DNA from: Bimuria novae-zelandiae CBS 107.79
Lineage: Eukaryota; Ascomycota; Dothideomycetes; Pleosporales; Didymosphaeriaceae
Assembly: GCA_010015655.1 (NCBI GenBank)
Contig: ML976686.1
Span: 222,190 to 286,189, forward strand
DNA length: 64,000 nt
Reading direction: 5' to 3'
Shown here in pieces: positions 11,712 through 22,576 of the stretch (positions are counted from its first letter, which is position 1; each line of letters starts with the position of its first letter). The position numbers and the translations under genes were made by a program. The notes below the pieces were generated by a model. The model did not search any database and had not been told where the DNA came from. It was given only the letters and a program-made list of their open reading frames with translations.

Positions 11712-13290
11712 GAGCCTCGAGGTGTACGTCATAGGTACTTACATTCGCTCTTCCTACGAACTTCGCCCTACTCAAACACCTAGCCCACTCTACCAATCAT
11801 CATCGTCGGTGACGATGAAAGAAAAGCTCCACCCTACTAACCAATGGTTTTTTTCTCTTAATCCGTCCCCGCGTCGCAGCAAGTATTTCCAACAAACACA
11901 CACCCTTAGCAAGCCGTCACTTCCCACACTCAACTCCCCGAACCAATACGCGCAGACGAATATACGCGCGTGTACATACGTGTCCGTATTTGACTGGACC
12001 TGCGTATGCTACTCCTCGCTCCTGCGATACTATTCTTAGCCTGGGCTAAGAGCCAGTGACAGTTCAGCGGGGGCTGCTCCGCGAGCGCTCGCGAAGACGC
12101 TAGGCTGGTGGACCCGAGTACGTGGAAGGTTTGCAGGCGGAGGTGGAGGGAAGGCTGGGTGGAGCGGTGGTGGTAAGGCGTGGTTTGGGTGGATGGGTAT
12201 GGGGGATGCAATGTGGGCAGGAGCGAAGTGGGAGCGGCGAAATGTGCAACGGGGAGGTAGGTGTAGGCGACGAAGAGGGTAGTTGGTTTCGATGTCGAGA
12301 TATTGTACCAGTGGGCGGGGTAGAACGAATAGAGATGGAGATGGTAAGTAAGAGGATGTGATTGGGAAGGATGTAGAGAGTGTATCCCTCACGTGAAGTT
12401 TGAACCATGGTACATTTGGGCGGAGCCACGCATTTGTCGGGTTCCTTTAAATGAAGGAATACGAGTTCACACATGTAGTTTTCAGTATTACTCAACTATG
12501 ATAGCGTTAAAACTGTTCAGCAGTGTGAATGGTGGTGCTCTTTTCAAACCAGATTGGCGATGCCTTCAGAGTCTTTTGTAAACGGTAAAGTGGCATGGGT
12601 TGCGGTTGCGCAGCTATATACAGCAAGAATCGATGGACGACGATGCTGGATATAGCACCCCTGAGTACAAGACGATTATTCGGATGATAAAATGAGCGTC
12701 TTCCCCTTTTTAGCTGTTAGCTGTGGGTCCGGTTGAGTCCGCAGTGTTAGGTGCGAGTGAGTCTGCGCTATATGGAACTTTCTAGAGGGCACTTTCGGGG
12801 CTTGACGAGATGGAGCAGATCGCTACTAAAGCACGAGCGATCATTATGGGATCCATTTAATCTTTGAGCATGCAACAAGTGCAGTACTCTCTTTGTTGTG
12901 GACGATACTGCATGCCAAAATGCCTAGGTTAATGGATTGCTAGGACTAAACGATTTAGATTGCTGTGGAGGTCTATGTATGAAAGAGAGAGAAGCAAAAA
13001 CAGCAGAGACTTGTGTAGTAGGAGTTGCACAGCTAACAATCCCGAAGTGGTTACACTAGCTACGACAAGATTAAACCGCGATGTTCGCGAAATGCTGCAA
13101 CGAATAGCATATGAAAGCATAGTAGGAAAAAGCAGGGAAAAAACAGCAGAAAATATACAAGGAAGAGAAGGACAGGTGAGAAAGCAAAATGAAAAGGAAC
13201 AAAGCAAATCAAAAGAGTGTGTGGCAAGCATGTCGATGACTGCCCGTCACTGCCGGAATACTAACCACCAATACTCTTTGGGCTTCTGTT
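11712..13290. other. intergenic region
   Basis: No recognisable gene. About 12020-12400 is strongly purine-rich on the plus strand (G/A-rich), which creates long but low-complexity minus-strand frames. Confidence 0.4.
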
Positions 13291-13828
13291 CTACATCCAG
13301 AACATCGTGTTCTGCATGTTCGCCTTCCAGGGACCTCTCGAAGCTTCTTATGAATTGGTTGGCTGTGTAACCGCATTCTCATTTGCACCGTCATCCGTAT
13401 CGTCGGCCGCGTTTCCACACACACACCATTATTCGCATCACTTGCAGTTTCTTGTCTGTCTGTGAAAGCGCGATTCCACTCTTGCCTCGCAAATTCAAGA
13501 TATTCTTCTTCAAGCCGGTCTTTTGCTGTTTCGCGATGCTGGCGATCGAGCTGAATCTCCTCTTCGGATTGGGAGCCCTCCTTCTCTCAGCTGGGACGGG
13601 AACAGGAGCTATGTGCAGAGCATTCATTCGTTTAGTAGCCTCTTCTTCATTCTCTATTTCCTCCTTTCTCTTGTTATAATCCTGGTAAAGCGCGCTGCTT
13701 TTCACTGGGCTGAACCATTCCCATAGATAACAGCGGCCACGTTCGCAAAGCCGATCAGCATAATAGGCAGGTGGGGCGTAAGAGACGCCTGCGGTAGAAC
13801 GAACGTAAGTGTGGCACAGTTGATATGT

Positions 13829-13878
13829 CTATAAATCGGAGTCAGTAAACACAAACGAGCAGGTCATTAAGAACGTAC
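13829..13878 (-). other. conserved intron within the Argonaute pseudogene
   Basis: GTACGT donor, CTGAC branch site and ATAG acceptor; 50 nt, phase 0. It joins ELQNL to TYQLCHTYVRS of the PIWI domain. Its intact signals show that the locus was a real spliced gene and not a processed copy. Confidence 0.8.
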
Positions 13879-14615
13879 CAGGTTTTGCAATTCGGGTAGA
13901 CTGAGGTCCATTTTACTTTCCAGAACGAAGTAGTGCGTTGGTATTGCGGTGCCATCCAGCGCATGGTGGGACTGGAGATAGAAGTCGGAGTAGAGCGGTG
14001 ATGTAATCACAGAGTCTACCAGCGTCCCAGGTTGACAGTTCTGGACTTTCCCATTCGGGCGCGGCGTAGAATACACGCAAGTGAGATGTCTTTTTACTAC
14101 GAAAAGGGCGATAAGCTTCAACTGGAACCTGTTTCCGTCAAGGCCTATGTAGGCCTTACGGATTTGTTCGAGCTCGGTCAGGACTTCTTCGAATTGACCT
14201 GTGCTGACACCGTCCCTATAGTAGAGTATGTTGGTCGGAAATTTGCCGCCATGATGGTTACGGCACATTTTTATCTGTTCGTCGACAATATGACCCAGAT
14301 GATCAATGATCTCTTTCTTGCATGCGTTCTGCAATCTCATTGATCCGAGGAATTTAGTGGCATTTGGTAGGGAGCAGCCGACAACTGCAGGCGATAGATG
14401 GACATCCCAAGAGGGACCCGGATCTAGGATGCGTCACGTCCGCCCCTAGGATCAAGGTCTCTTTTAGCTTATCAGCCATAGGGACGTTGGAACTTGAGCT
14501 GACAGTGTGATTCTGCCCCCTAAGTTTTAGGTTGGCCTTCATCATCACATCAGCCATGTATTGAATGACGTCTTTGTCTTCTTTGAGCTTTACCCTCTTT
14601 AAATTTCGTTCTTCC

Positions 14616-14843
14616 GTGAGACAAAGTGTCGCGGTGAGGCAGAGCGGAGAGTACGCAGTGGAAAAGATTATGGGATTGAACTGAGGGTGTACTATCTAGA
14701 AGCTGCAGAGCATGTAGGTACACGAACGTAAACAGCGCTAGTCCTAGATAGGTATCGCCCCTCTCAGAAAGGTGAGTAGCCACCATGTAGAAGTAGGTGC
14801 AACTATCTCGTACAGTAAGAGCCATAAACCGTGACACAAAGTG
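14616..14843 (-). repeat. 213-bp insertion flanked by 15-bp direct repeats in Argonaute
   Basis: CCGTGACACAAAGTG (14829-14843) and CCGTGAGACAAAGTG (14616-14630) are near-identical direct repeats. Removing one repeat plus the intervening sequence rejoins the MID domain to LTEERNLKRVKL and then the PIWI domain. The insert has no terminal inverted repeats that I can see. On the minus strand it contains GTTCAATCCC, which resembles a pol III B box, so a SINE is possible. Confidence 0.6.
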
Positions 14844-16052
14844 AGTGTCAACCGATGCGCCGATCCATCAAGTCTTTAAATGCTGAGTACACCGGAATAC
14901 TTCGCTTTGATAGCAACAGTATGACAGGATTTGGCATTTCCTCCGTTTTCTCGCGCCCTTTATTAGCTTTTTGGAGCCTCGACACGAGATCGGTATGGCT
15001 GGTGTTGGAAGGTTGTTGACCCAGATCGGCGCGCCTAACCGACTAGCTCCAGTGCAGATCCCGTAGGCTTTTGCTTGCTCGTCGAACTGTTCTTGGTACT
15101 TATCAACAACCTCGACTTTGAGTTTCAAAGATGCGTCGGCGAGGAGGTAGTACTTGAACTTAAAGTCTTTAACAGCTTAAGGGCATTCAAGAAACTTGAT
15201 GTCTCTCAGGTCCCAGTTCGCCCGCTCAATGTTTGGTACCTTGAAATTTTGGCCTCCCTTCTCTTCGTAGATTATTTTCAGCTTTCCTAAGTTCGTTGCA
15301 GGAATTTGAAGCATCTTAGGGCCAATCAGTATTTTAGGACACTTGCTCAACGCCTGCTTATTGCCTTTGAGGAAGCTCCATGCCTCGATGAGAGTCTTCA
15401 CAGTGAGTTTCTTTTTCCGCTTGCTGAGTGAATCCGGAATCTGCAAGTGCTCGTACACGTAGAATTGTGGTTTCTTCTTCTTAAACTCAAATTGGAAATA
15501 ATTGGTCAGAACTTTAGAGCTTTTCCCTGCGAGCTCTTTGCGAGCGGGAGGGCCTTCGAGGGTAGTTCTCGCATGCTTGACTATCTCTTTGTATTCATTG
15601 CCCTTACCCACTATTTCGGAGTATGGTCGATCCTCTCGAGGTGGGAGACAAGTTGCTAAATTATCGTCCTGCTCTATTTGCCGAATGTCGACTAATCCTT
15701 CAACTCCCTGATCAGGTTGAATCGTATCGGGCACCGGATCGGGTCTCGGAGTAGCCGGCCCAAGGGCCGTAAGCTGGGCTGTTAAGGTCGCGTCGTTCGC
15801 CGCTTGTTTTGCTGCCTTCTTCTTGTCTCTGTCAGCCTTTTATTTCTTTTTGATTTCCTCGTTGCAGATTCTAATCAAGATTTGATCGGCCTTTATCCGG
15901 TCTGCTGGAGAAAGCACTTTCTAATAGTCTCCAGCAAACATCACAGTCCTCGATTTACAATTCAGCATAGGGTGGTCTTCGCCGCATCGGAGACAGGGCT
16001 TATTGCGCAACCCTTTCCTAATTTCTCCTTCGATCTCCGCGTTCAATACCAT

Positions 16053-16849
16053 CTTAGTCACTGAAAAGGTGAGGGGAAAGAGTGTGTAGCTGAAGATGCT
16101 GTGATATAGATCGGGACAGGCCAGGGACTGCTTAAATAGACCATTTGGACAAAAAAATGCCGCAGTGGATCGTAAATTGATAGAGCAATTGATTGATCCT
16201 TAATAATTGCTGTGACTGCGCTCAAACCTTTGAAGTGTTTCGCCTCACAAACACACTTTCATCTCATTGCTATAATGTTTACGTATGCGAGAACTTGCAA
16301 GCCGAGATGCGAGAGGACTAGTGCCACGGAAGCGGCTATATCAATTTAGTTTTCCCGTATCAACCAACGTCGCAAATTTCTATGGTCTGCAAAACATGAG
16401 GGTATTTATTCCTTGTATTTCAAGCCAAGAAAAGCAACACTTGAAGCTGTTTGATCTAGGTACCGAGCTTAATCTTGCCAAACGCCATCAAGCGCCCTCA
16501 GAAATAGCATGTCAAGTTTATTAGAGAACGTTCATCGGATACCACAGGCGATGGGGTCACATAGATCGAACGAATCAATCCCCACTGGACTAAAACCAGT
16601 TCAACCATCACGTACCGCTGTATAAAGGTTAGCTCCTCTAACTTTTGTGCTATTAATATTCTCACTTTCGTAGTTCTAGAAGTACCACTACGGCCAGCCC
16701 ATGTTGATGAAAAGATCGGCACGAGAGACTTATGTGACCGTACTATCGTCATGATAAACCTGTTCAGGTTCTTCTCATGACTCGCACACTCGAGATGGCG
16801 GTATTACCAATATCACACAAGCCTCAACAGCAAGTAGTTACAGTAGTAT
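16053..16849. other. intergenic region upstream of the Argonaute relic
   Basis: No domain-bearing frame or clear repeat was seen. It presumably holds the former Argonaute promoter. Confidence 0.35.
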
Positions 16850-17392
16850 ACTCGAAGCATGATGCTAAAGATCACTAGCACCGCGCGTTGCTGCCCCTTC
16901 TTTTAAACCTTGCAAAGCAGTATAGATTTTCGGAATCCTAAGCCTGCCCATTTTCTTCACACTGCCCCAGCTTTTGGAAGCACTAAACAGAAATTGCCAA
17001 AAGGCTATGTGGTAAAAAATGTCACGGATACGCTCACATGTTGGCTTCCTGTGGTCCTTCAAAACTGCGAGAGTAGCGCTTCATGTCGCCCGTCTCTGAG
17101 CCTTCGCCGTACGCCGGAACTTACACAATCTAAAGCTTTCAAGTTATAGTGATAGACAAAATCACCAACACCCTCCGATAAACATACTGGCTTCGTGGAA
17201 AACCTATAAAACCTCACATTTCTGGGAGGTTTCTTCTTCTTCACTCTGCTCCAGCTTTTAGAGGCATTAAAAAGGAGAAGAAGACCGCAAAGGACTAAAA
17301 ACTGATGGAAAAGAATGATGTTGGCCTTGCTCGGTCCTCGAAAATCAACCTCAAACTCTTCTATGCAGTTCGTGCTCAATCTTCCGCCCAAT
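16850..17392 (+). repeat. promoter-like tandem array, segment 1
   Basis: Two degenerate modules. The clearer one has TATAAA at 17205-17210, then a C/T-rich tract (TTTCTTCTTCTTCACTCTGC), then CTAAAA-like boxes (about 17263, 17294, 17335). A weaker copy begins near 16911 and shares the sequence around CCAGCTTTT with the second. The segment is cut at 17392 by the hAT insertion and resumes at 20563. Confidence 0.6.
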
Positions 17393-20300
17393 CAGTGTGG
17401 CCAATGGATGGAATGGATCGTCAATCCAATCCAACGCCACAAAATCCAGGGGTATCCAGTCCAAACCAAATCCAGTCCGGTTCAATCCGTTTAGCCTTAG
17501 CCATGGTGGTCTGAGCGGGTGATCAGTGTGTATCACGGAAATGTCCACAATGCCCATAGGGATAATTTTGTCAGAAAATGCATAGAATGGATTAATCTAA
17601 AGTCTGATGGAGAGACCTTGCTACAAAGTATAACGTCTTTTCTCATTCGACCGGCTTTTGCCTCATGTCGATGATACCGGCCTTGTCCCATGAATACAGA
17701 CACTGTGCTGCCTGTGCTGTATTACACTGTAGATGATTGCGACGGTCAGTTATCATCAATCCAAATCTGCTGAATATTCTTTCTGGCTCGTCGCTCATTG
17801 CTGGAATACTGAGAATATCAATAGCCATCTGTGCAAGCTGCGGATACTGGGCTTTGCCAGTCGTTGTCCACCAGGCGATTGGCTCGTCACACTCGATCTG
17901 CTCTTGAGCGCAATAGCGTTTATACTCATCCTTTCTCTTCTCACGGTTAGCTGTCTGCGCAGCTTTGATACCTCTTATTCGATACGCTTGGATACCCGTA
18001 GGCTCACCATCGCGCGGGTTCTTCTTTTGGGGCGAAAGAGCATCTGAAATGGGCTGTTGCTTGTAGCTGTCAAGCTATAGCCTTTTGACTGCTCTTTGCC
18101 CGTCCTTAATCCACTTTGGCTGCTTGTTCTAGAACGCTTCGAGATAATCCCAGTTCTTCGCAGGATCAAGAACAACGGCGGCGAGATAGACAGGCGAGTC
18201 TCCGAGCTTCTGGTAATACTGTTGAGCTTTGTCAATTGCAAGCTTGATTTGGGCCTTGAAATGCTATTCCCCTTGAATAGTGTCTTCTGCCGCAGATTCG
18301 TATGAGGCATAAGCAGCAGTCAGCTCTTCGAGAATATACTTAATATCCTGAATGACGTTTGTCAGCCCGCCTGATGTACTATCACCTGGTCGACCCTGTA
18401 GATCTAGCGTCGCCTTATAACATGGCCTGAGCAGTCTTTCATACTCGGAGAGTATGTCCTAGTCCTTTTCTGTTAACCTATCTGTGAAGATGTCCTTGGA
18501 GATTCCTTTAACCTCTACTGGTAACTTTGTACCCTTGGCATTGTTCCGTTTAATTAGCCTTCCTTCTGATTTAAGCTAATAATCGAGAGCACTGCGGAGT
18601 TTATTCGCACGACGGAGCATATTATAGACGCTGTTCTAGCGTGTATTATTGTCTTGGCAGAGCTCGTAGGTCTTGAGGTCGGCTTTATCAGCCTCGCTAT
18701 TAGAGTCTTTAATGTATTTCTGTTGTGCTATAGTACATCAATAACCGAATTTGCCGGAAGGGCAGTAAACTCACCTGCGATCCATCTAGCTCGTCGTTGA
18801 GGGCTTGAATACGTCTAAACAACCAGGTTGTGAAGTTTGCCGACTGGTCCTTTTTTTCTCTAATGCCTTAAACTGTCTTTGATGTTTTTTGGCATCCGAT
18901 CCTCCATCTCGAATAAATCTGGATCTACGCCGAAAAGAAGATGGCGAGCAATGAGATTGATAATATGGCTAGAGCAGCGAAGGCGGCGTTGTATAGCATC
19001 AAAACCATACGTCTCTGCAAGAGCATCCACTGCCGTATCGTTGTTTGATGCGTTGTTAAGTATAAAGAATCCGATCTTGTTCATAATCTCAAAGTCGTTA
19101 ATAGCCTTGCTGACCCCATCGGCGATGTTGATACCTGCGTGTGAGCCTAGTTGCTCTGGAGTTGAGAGAAGGATGTATTGAGCCTTAAAGTCCTTGTTGA
19201 GAAAGTGAGCAACAATGCCGTTGAGGGATAATAGGTTTCCGGAGGTCCAGAGATCGAATGCAAAGTGGACTTTACTTGAAGCATCTTTCAACTCCTTCTT
19301 CACTGTCGCTCTATGAAGCTCAAAACCATGAGCGACCCAGCCCGAAATCGTGGTATGGGAAGGCATTGCAGGTTCCGCACGGAAAGAGAGGTATCTGATG
19401 AGCTCACGGAACGCTGCACTATCTACCTGACGAAAGGAGACATTGTTATAGACAATCCAACGGACAAGAAGCCTCTGGAATTGATTCGTATCAAATTCGA
19501 GCGCTAAATGGTTCATGATTTCCTGTTCTCGAGGGATAGACGCGTCGAGGCTAGCAGCATCCGCCGTAGAGGGAGTGGGCTTGCCTTTCATTATCCAGAG
19601 CCACCGCTTTGAGCTATTATCGATAACCTCTTTGTTGTCTTTATCCCAAGCCAGATAATGGATATCTCGTAAATGTGTATTCACGGCAGAAGTACTATTG
19701 TCGGTGTTGTAATGGCCACCTTTCCTAGCTAGATGACATTCTTTGCAAAGCCAGAATCTTTTCTTCGTCTCTTGCTCTTCTGTTGGTGCGCCAAACGCCC
19801 AGAACCATCCTCGAATCCTCTTTATTGAACGTGATAAAGGAATTGAATGCCCGGGAAGCAATCTCCATTGCACCCATGACTAATCGTGGTCCGAATCAGT
19901 ATAATAAGACTTGTTGGCGACAAAAGCCCGGCCATCCTATCTAGAAAAAAGGTTAGTATAAATGTAAGAGAAAATTAGTTCAGGGTCCTACCGAGGACAG
20001 TGGTGCAGATCGTTCAGAGCAAATAGAAGGAGCAGGTGGAGCAATTCTCTCTCTATCAAATGACCGTAAAGCGTCAACCGTAAGAAGAAATGGTGATGTC
20101 ATGTAACACAGTAATAATAGTAGTGATGACTGCTGTAGAAAGCAAAGCAAGAATAATAAGTTAATAAGGCATGTTAGATTAAGAGCTATTTTTTTTTGAA
20201 AGGGTGCAACACTTTGCAACGCAGAATTCGTCACCTTGGACTTGTTTGATAAGGAAGCAAATGACTATGACTCCTGTGGCTTATGCACGGGGTATCTGTC

Positions 20301-20554
20301 GCCCCGTACTCCGAAGTATCATCACGATAATGCGAAGAAATTCGCTCGGAATTAGCCATTTCGCGTAGTTAGCGAATATGGCTTACGCATTGGCACTATA
20401 ATGCCTCGTTCTCTAATCTCCACAACAATGTGGCGGCAGTAATTTCGATTTGGATTTATTGGATTCATTGGATTCCTCCATCCAATCCAATCCAATCCAA
20501 AACGAAGCGGATTGGATGGATAATCCAAATCGCTTCCATCCATTGGCCACACTG
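17393..20554 (-). mobile_element. hAT transposon, near full length (3162 bp)
   Basis: Both ends share the inverted repeat CAGTGTGGCCAATGGATGGA, followed by runs of an ATCCAATCC-type subterminal repeat. A perfect 8-bp duplication CGCCCAAT (17385-17392, 20555-20562) flanks it. The transposase is encoded on the minus strand. The ends and duplication are intact, but the transposase is broken by stops, so the copy is probably not autonomous. Confidence 0.95.
17643..19920 (-). pseudogene. hAT transposase, disrupted
   Basis: A DNA cut-and-paste transposase. The longest open part (19873-18860, 337 codons) carries a BED-type zinc finger (WLCKECHLARKGGHY ... HLRDIHYL) and the start of the RNase-H-like catalytic region (HFAFDLWTSGN). 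The centre is interrupted (around 18.0-18.6 kb a frame shows YYQKLGDSPVYLAAVVLDP with later stops). The C-terminal dimerisation region survives at 17828-17643 (MAIDILSIPAMSDEPERIFS, then a RRNHLQ segment). A TAG at 19882-19880 also interrupts the N-terminus. The stops are TAG/TAA, compatible with mild RIP. Compared with the usual hAT transposase of 600-800 residues, all parts are present but not in one frame. Confidence 0.85.
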
Positions 20555-21488
20555 CGCCCAATGCTACCACTTTTTAGGCATTTGAAAATTCTAATTCCTG
20601 GCGATGAAGACCACCATCGATCCGGCGCGATAAACAAACTAGCTCTCAAATCGACGTATAAAACCCTGCCTCTGCCTCGCTTCTTCCCGGGACTCTACAT
20701 CCCACACTCGGTAGTGCAGGCACTAAAAGAAGTTCGACCAGTGACCATGGGTCTTAAAAGAGGTCCGCTACAGAATCATATCTCTTGCGGCCTGTGTAAA
20801 ACAATACGCCTCACGTATACCTGTGCCTTGCTAAATGTCTAAAAATCCACAGCGCCTACGGGCATGTCTCTGGATTTTGTCTAAAAATCCTCCAAAATCT
20901 GCATAATATTAATTTATAAAATTAACGTAGTTAGGTACATAATTCTGCCCTTTATTATCTTAATTAGTTAGTGTTACCTCTCTGCCTAGTATAAGGATAA
21001 TAATATGTGTGTGTCTGGTGTCGTTCCGGAAACACACACGTGCATCCTACTCACAACCGACGGCAACTCAGCGCGTGACCATAGCACTTCTATGGTTCGC
21101 TTTGGACATACCACAGAGTCCTACACGTCAAACCAAGCTGCCACTGCTGCGCATCACCATCACCCACCCTCCCAGAGGCCTATATATGCTCCGCCCTTCC
21201 ACCTTTATTTTTCTCTACAGTTCCCAAAGCTTCACTTGTCGCACTAAAATTCCTATCAACACACTACTATGGGTGTAGCACCAAAACACTACCACATGTG
21301 CTGCCATGACACCAATACCGTTCGTCGTAGAGGTCCTTGTGGACGATTCTCGGCCTCTAAAAAAAGATTGGCACATATCATTGGAGTTCGGTCGTTCCTT
21401 CTCCAAAACACGATGTTTGAGAGAAATTAGTCTGATGCTTTGAAACAATGAGAGCACACGACAAGTAGGAGAGGAACGTAGGGAGGCG

Positions 21489-21508
21489 GTGATGATACGC
21501 ATCATCAC
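21489..21508. promoter_or_regulatory. palindromic motif of array module
   Basis: GTGATGATACGCATCATCAC is an almost perfect dyad, 18 bp upstream of TATATA (21526). It is the best-preserved copy in the left part of the array; the role as an operator is inferred. Confidence 0.6.
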
Positions 21509-21804
21509 TCAACCTCCCGAGCGCCTATATAGAACCGCCTTTTTACCTGTCCTTCTTCTTTACACTTTACGTATCTAAATCTGGGGCACTAAAAAGCATT
21601 TGCTGGCACTGCCATCGTACCAAAATTCTGGCAACAAACATTCATGTGGGCGTGTCTTGGTCTCTAAAATGCAATCAGCCACACTGCATGGAGGTCTGCC
21701 GTGCTGTTTCCAAAAAACAACATCTGGAGACAATATGGCTCTGTGTCTCGGAGAACGCAAATACGCTCTTAGTCTCGCGGCTGTGATTTGGAATGCGATC
21801 CGTT

Positions 21805-21824
21805 CTGATGGTGCGCATCATCAC
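21805..21824. promoter_or_regulatory. palindromic motif of array module
   Basis: CTGATGGTGCGCATCATCAC lies 10 bp upstream of TATATAT (21834). It is the same dyad as at 21489 with two arm changes. Confidence 0.55.
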
Positions 21825-22469
21825 TACCATAGGTATATATCTCCTCAAAAAGTACAAATATCTCCCAGATTTACCTTCTTCTTTTCACTTCAGCGCTCTG
21901 CGCATGTAGGACTAAAATATTGTCTGTCCGCTGCTATGGCACTAACATTGAAGAGGTAGTTCACAATGTGGTGGCTTTCTCGTCTCGAAAGAAGGTCGAT
22001 CTAGGAAAGTATGGAACTCTACGGGTGCCTCTAAAAAACCACTGCAGTCTGGACGAGTGGCTCCGCCCCCTAAGAATTGAAGAACACTCTGATGAGCTCG
22101 CGTTCGGCTTGGAGAAATCGAACAGGACGAACTTTAATGTGGACGTTCCTCGGTCTCTAAAACCTCCTCAAAAATTAATGTATGGAGACGCACTTCTCAA
22201 GTTACAGTCTAACTGAAATATGTAACGCATTGATAATGCGTATTATTATGTATCTTCATAAGGAGTATAAAGGCTCACTGTTTTACCTTTTTCTTCTTTA
22301 CTATTTCTTGTGCTGCTGTTGCAGTTCTAAAATATATATTTAGAGGCCTTATGCCGCTGAAAAGGTAGGACCGAGCGATGCGGTCCTTTAGACACTTAAA
22401 CTATTCCAGTCTGAGAAAGTGGAGCCCTGCTGTGTGGTTTCAAAGGTCCCTTCTCAGATCTCATGGATC

Positions 22470-22576
22470 TGTTGAAACTGAAGTTGAGTGTAAGAGTTAT
22501 CAGCTATGTAGGCGAAGAAGTCGCCTATATAGGCTAGCGTGCTCCTTCCGTGTGCCGGGAAGCACCTGCTTTAACA
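22470..22576 (-). repeat. 107-bp LTR (3' LTR of outer Copia)
   Basis: Begins TGTTGAAACTGAAG and ends CTGCTTTAACA; identical to the LTR at 46137 apart from two C/T or G/A changes. Confidence 0.95.

Larger units (their letters stand above)
13291..16052 (-). pseudogene. Argonaute (QDE-2-like) pseudogene
   Basis: Argonaute is the small-RNA-guided effector of RNA silencing. Read on the minus strand from ATG 16052 there is a CLRCGEDHPMLNC zinc-knuckle-like motif, an N-terminal domain (VLTNYFQFEFKKKKPQFYVY), linker 2, MID (VILLLSKRSIPVYSAFKDLM) and PIWI. The D-E-D-H slicer residues can still be seen in GADVTHP, CKKEIID, YYRDGVSTGQF and PTHYFVL. A clean 50-nt intron (13878-13829, CTGAC branch) precedes SYAPPAYYADRL, and the C-terminus is NTMFWM then TAG 13293-13291. 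Damage: premature stops at 15923-15921, 15842-15840, 15179-15177 and 13350-13348 (all explicable as CAG/CAA to TAG/TAA) and at 14850-14848. There are frameshifts near 15.03 kb, 14.385 kb and in a CA repeat at 13415-13427, plus a 213-bp insertion. No PAZ domain is recognisable between the N domain and linker 2, implying an internal deletion. Confidence 0.9.
20563..22464 (+). repeat. promoter-like tandem array, segment 2
   Basis: Five modules. TATA elements are at 20657-20662, 21181-21188, 21526-21531, 21834-21840 and 22266-22271. Clear upstream palindromes are at 21489-21508, 21805-21824 and 22228-22250, weaker ones at 20601-20620 and 21144-21163. Each TATA is followed by a pyrimidine tract related to CTGTTTTACCTTCTTCTTC, then GCACTAAAA or GGACTAAAA, then one to three CTCTAAAA boxes. 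The modules are diverged and not AT-biased, unlike the adjacent transposons. The segment ends at the 5-bp target GGATC of the 23.8-kb insertion. Confidence 0.75.

Noticed and set aside
12036..12495. Overlapping Pro/Ser/Thr/His-rich minus-strand frames
   Set aside because: They arise from a purine-rich strand bias and are low-complexity; no splice signals or domain.
13391..13705. Separate small gene downstream of Argonaute
   Set aside because: A 50-nt intron joins it in frame to the PIWI domain, and it continues SYAPPAYYADRL, so it is the C-terminal part of the Argonaute pseudogene.
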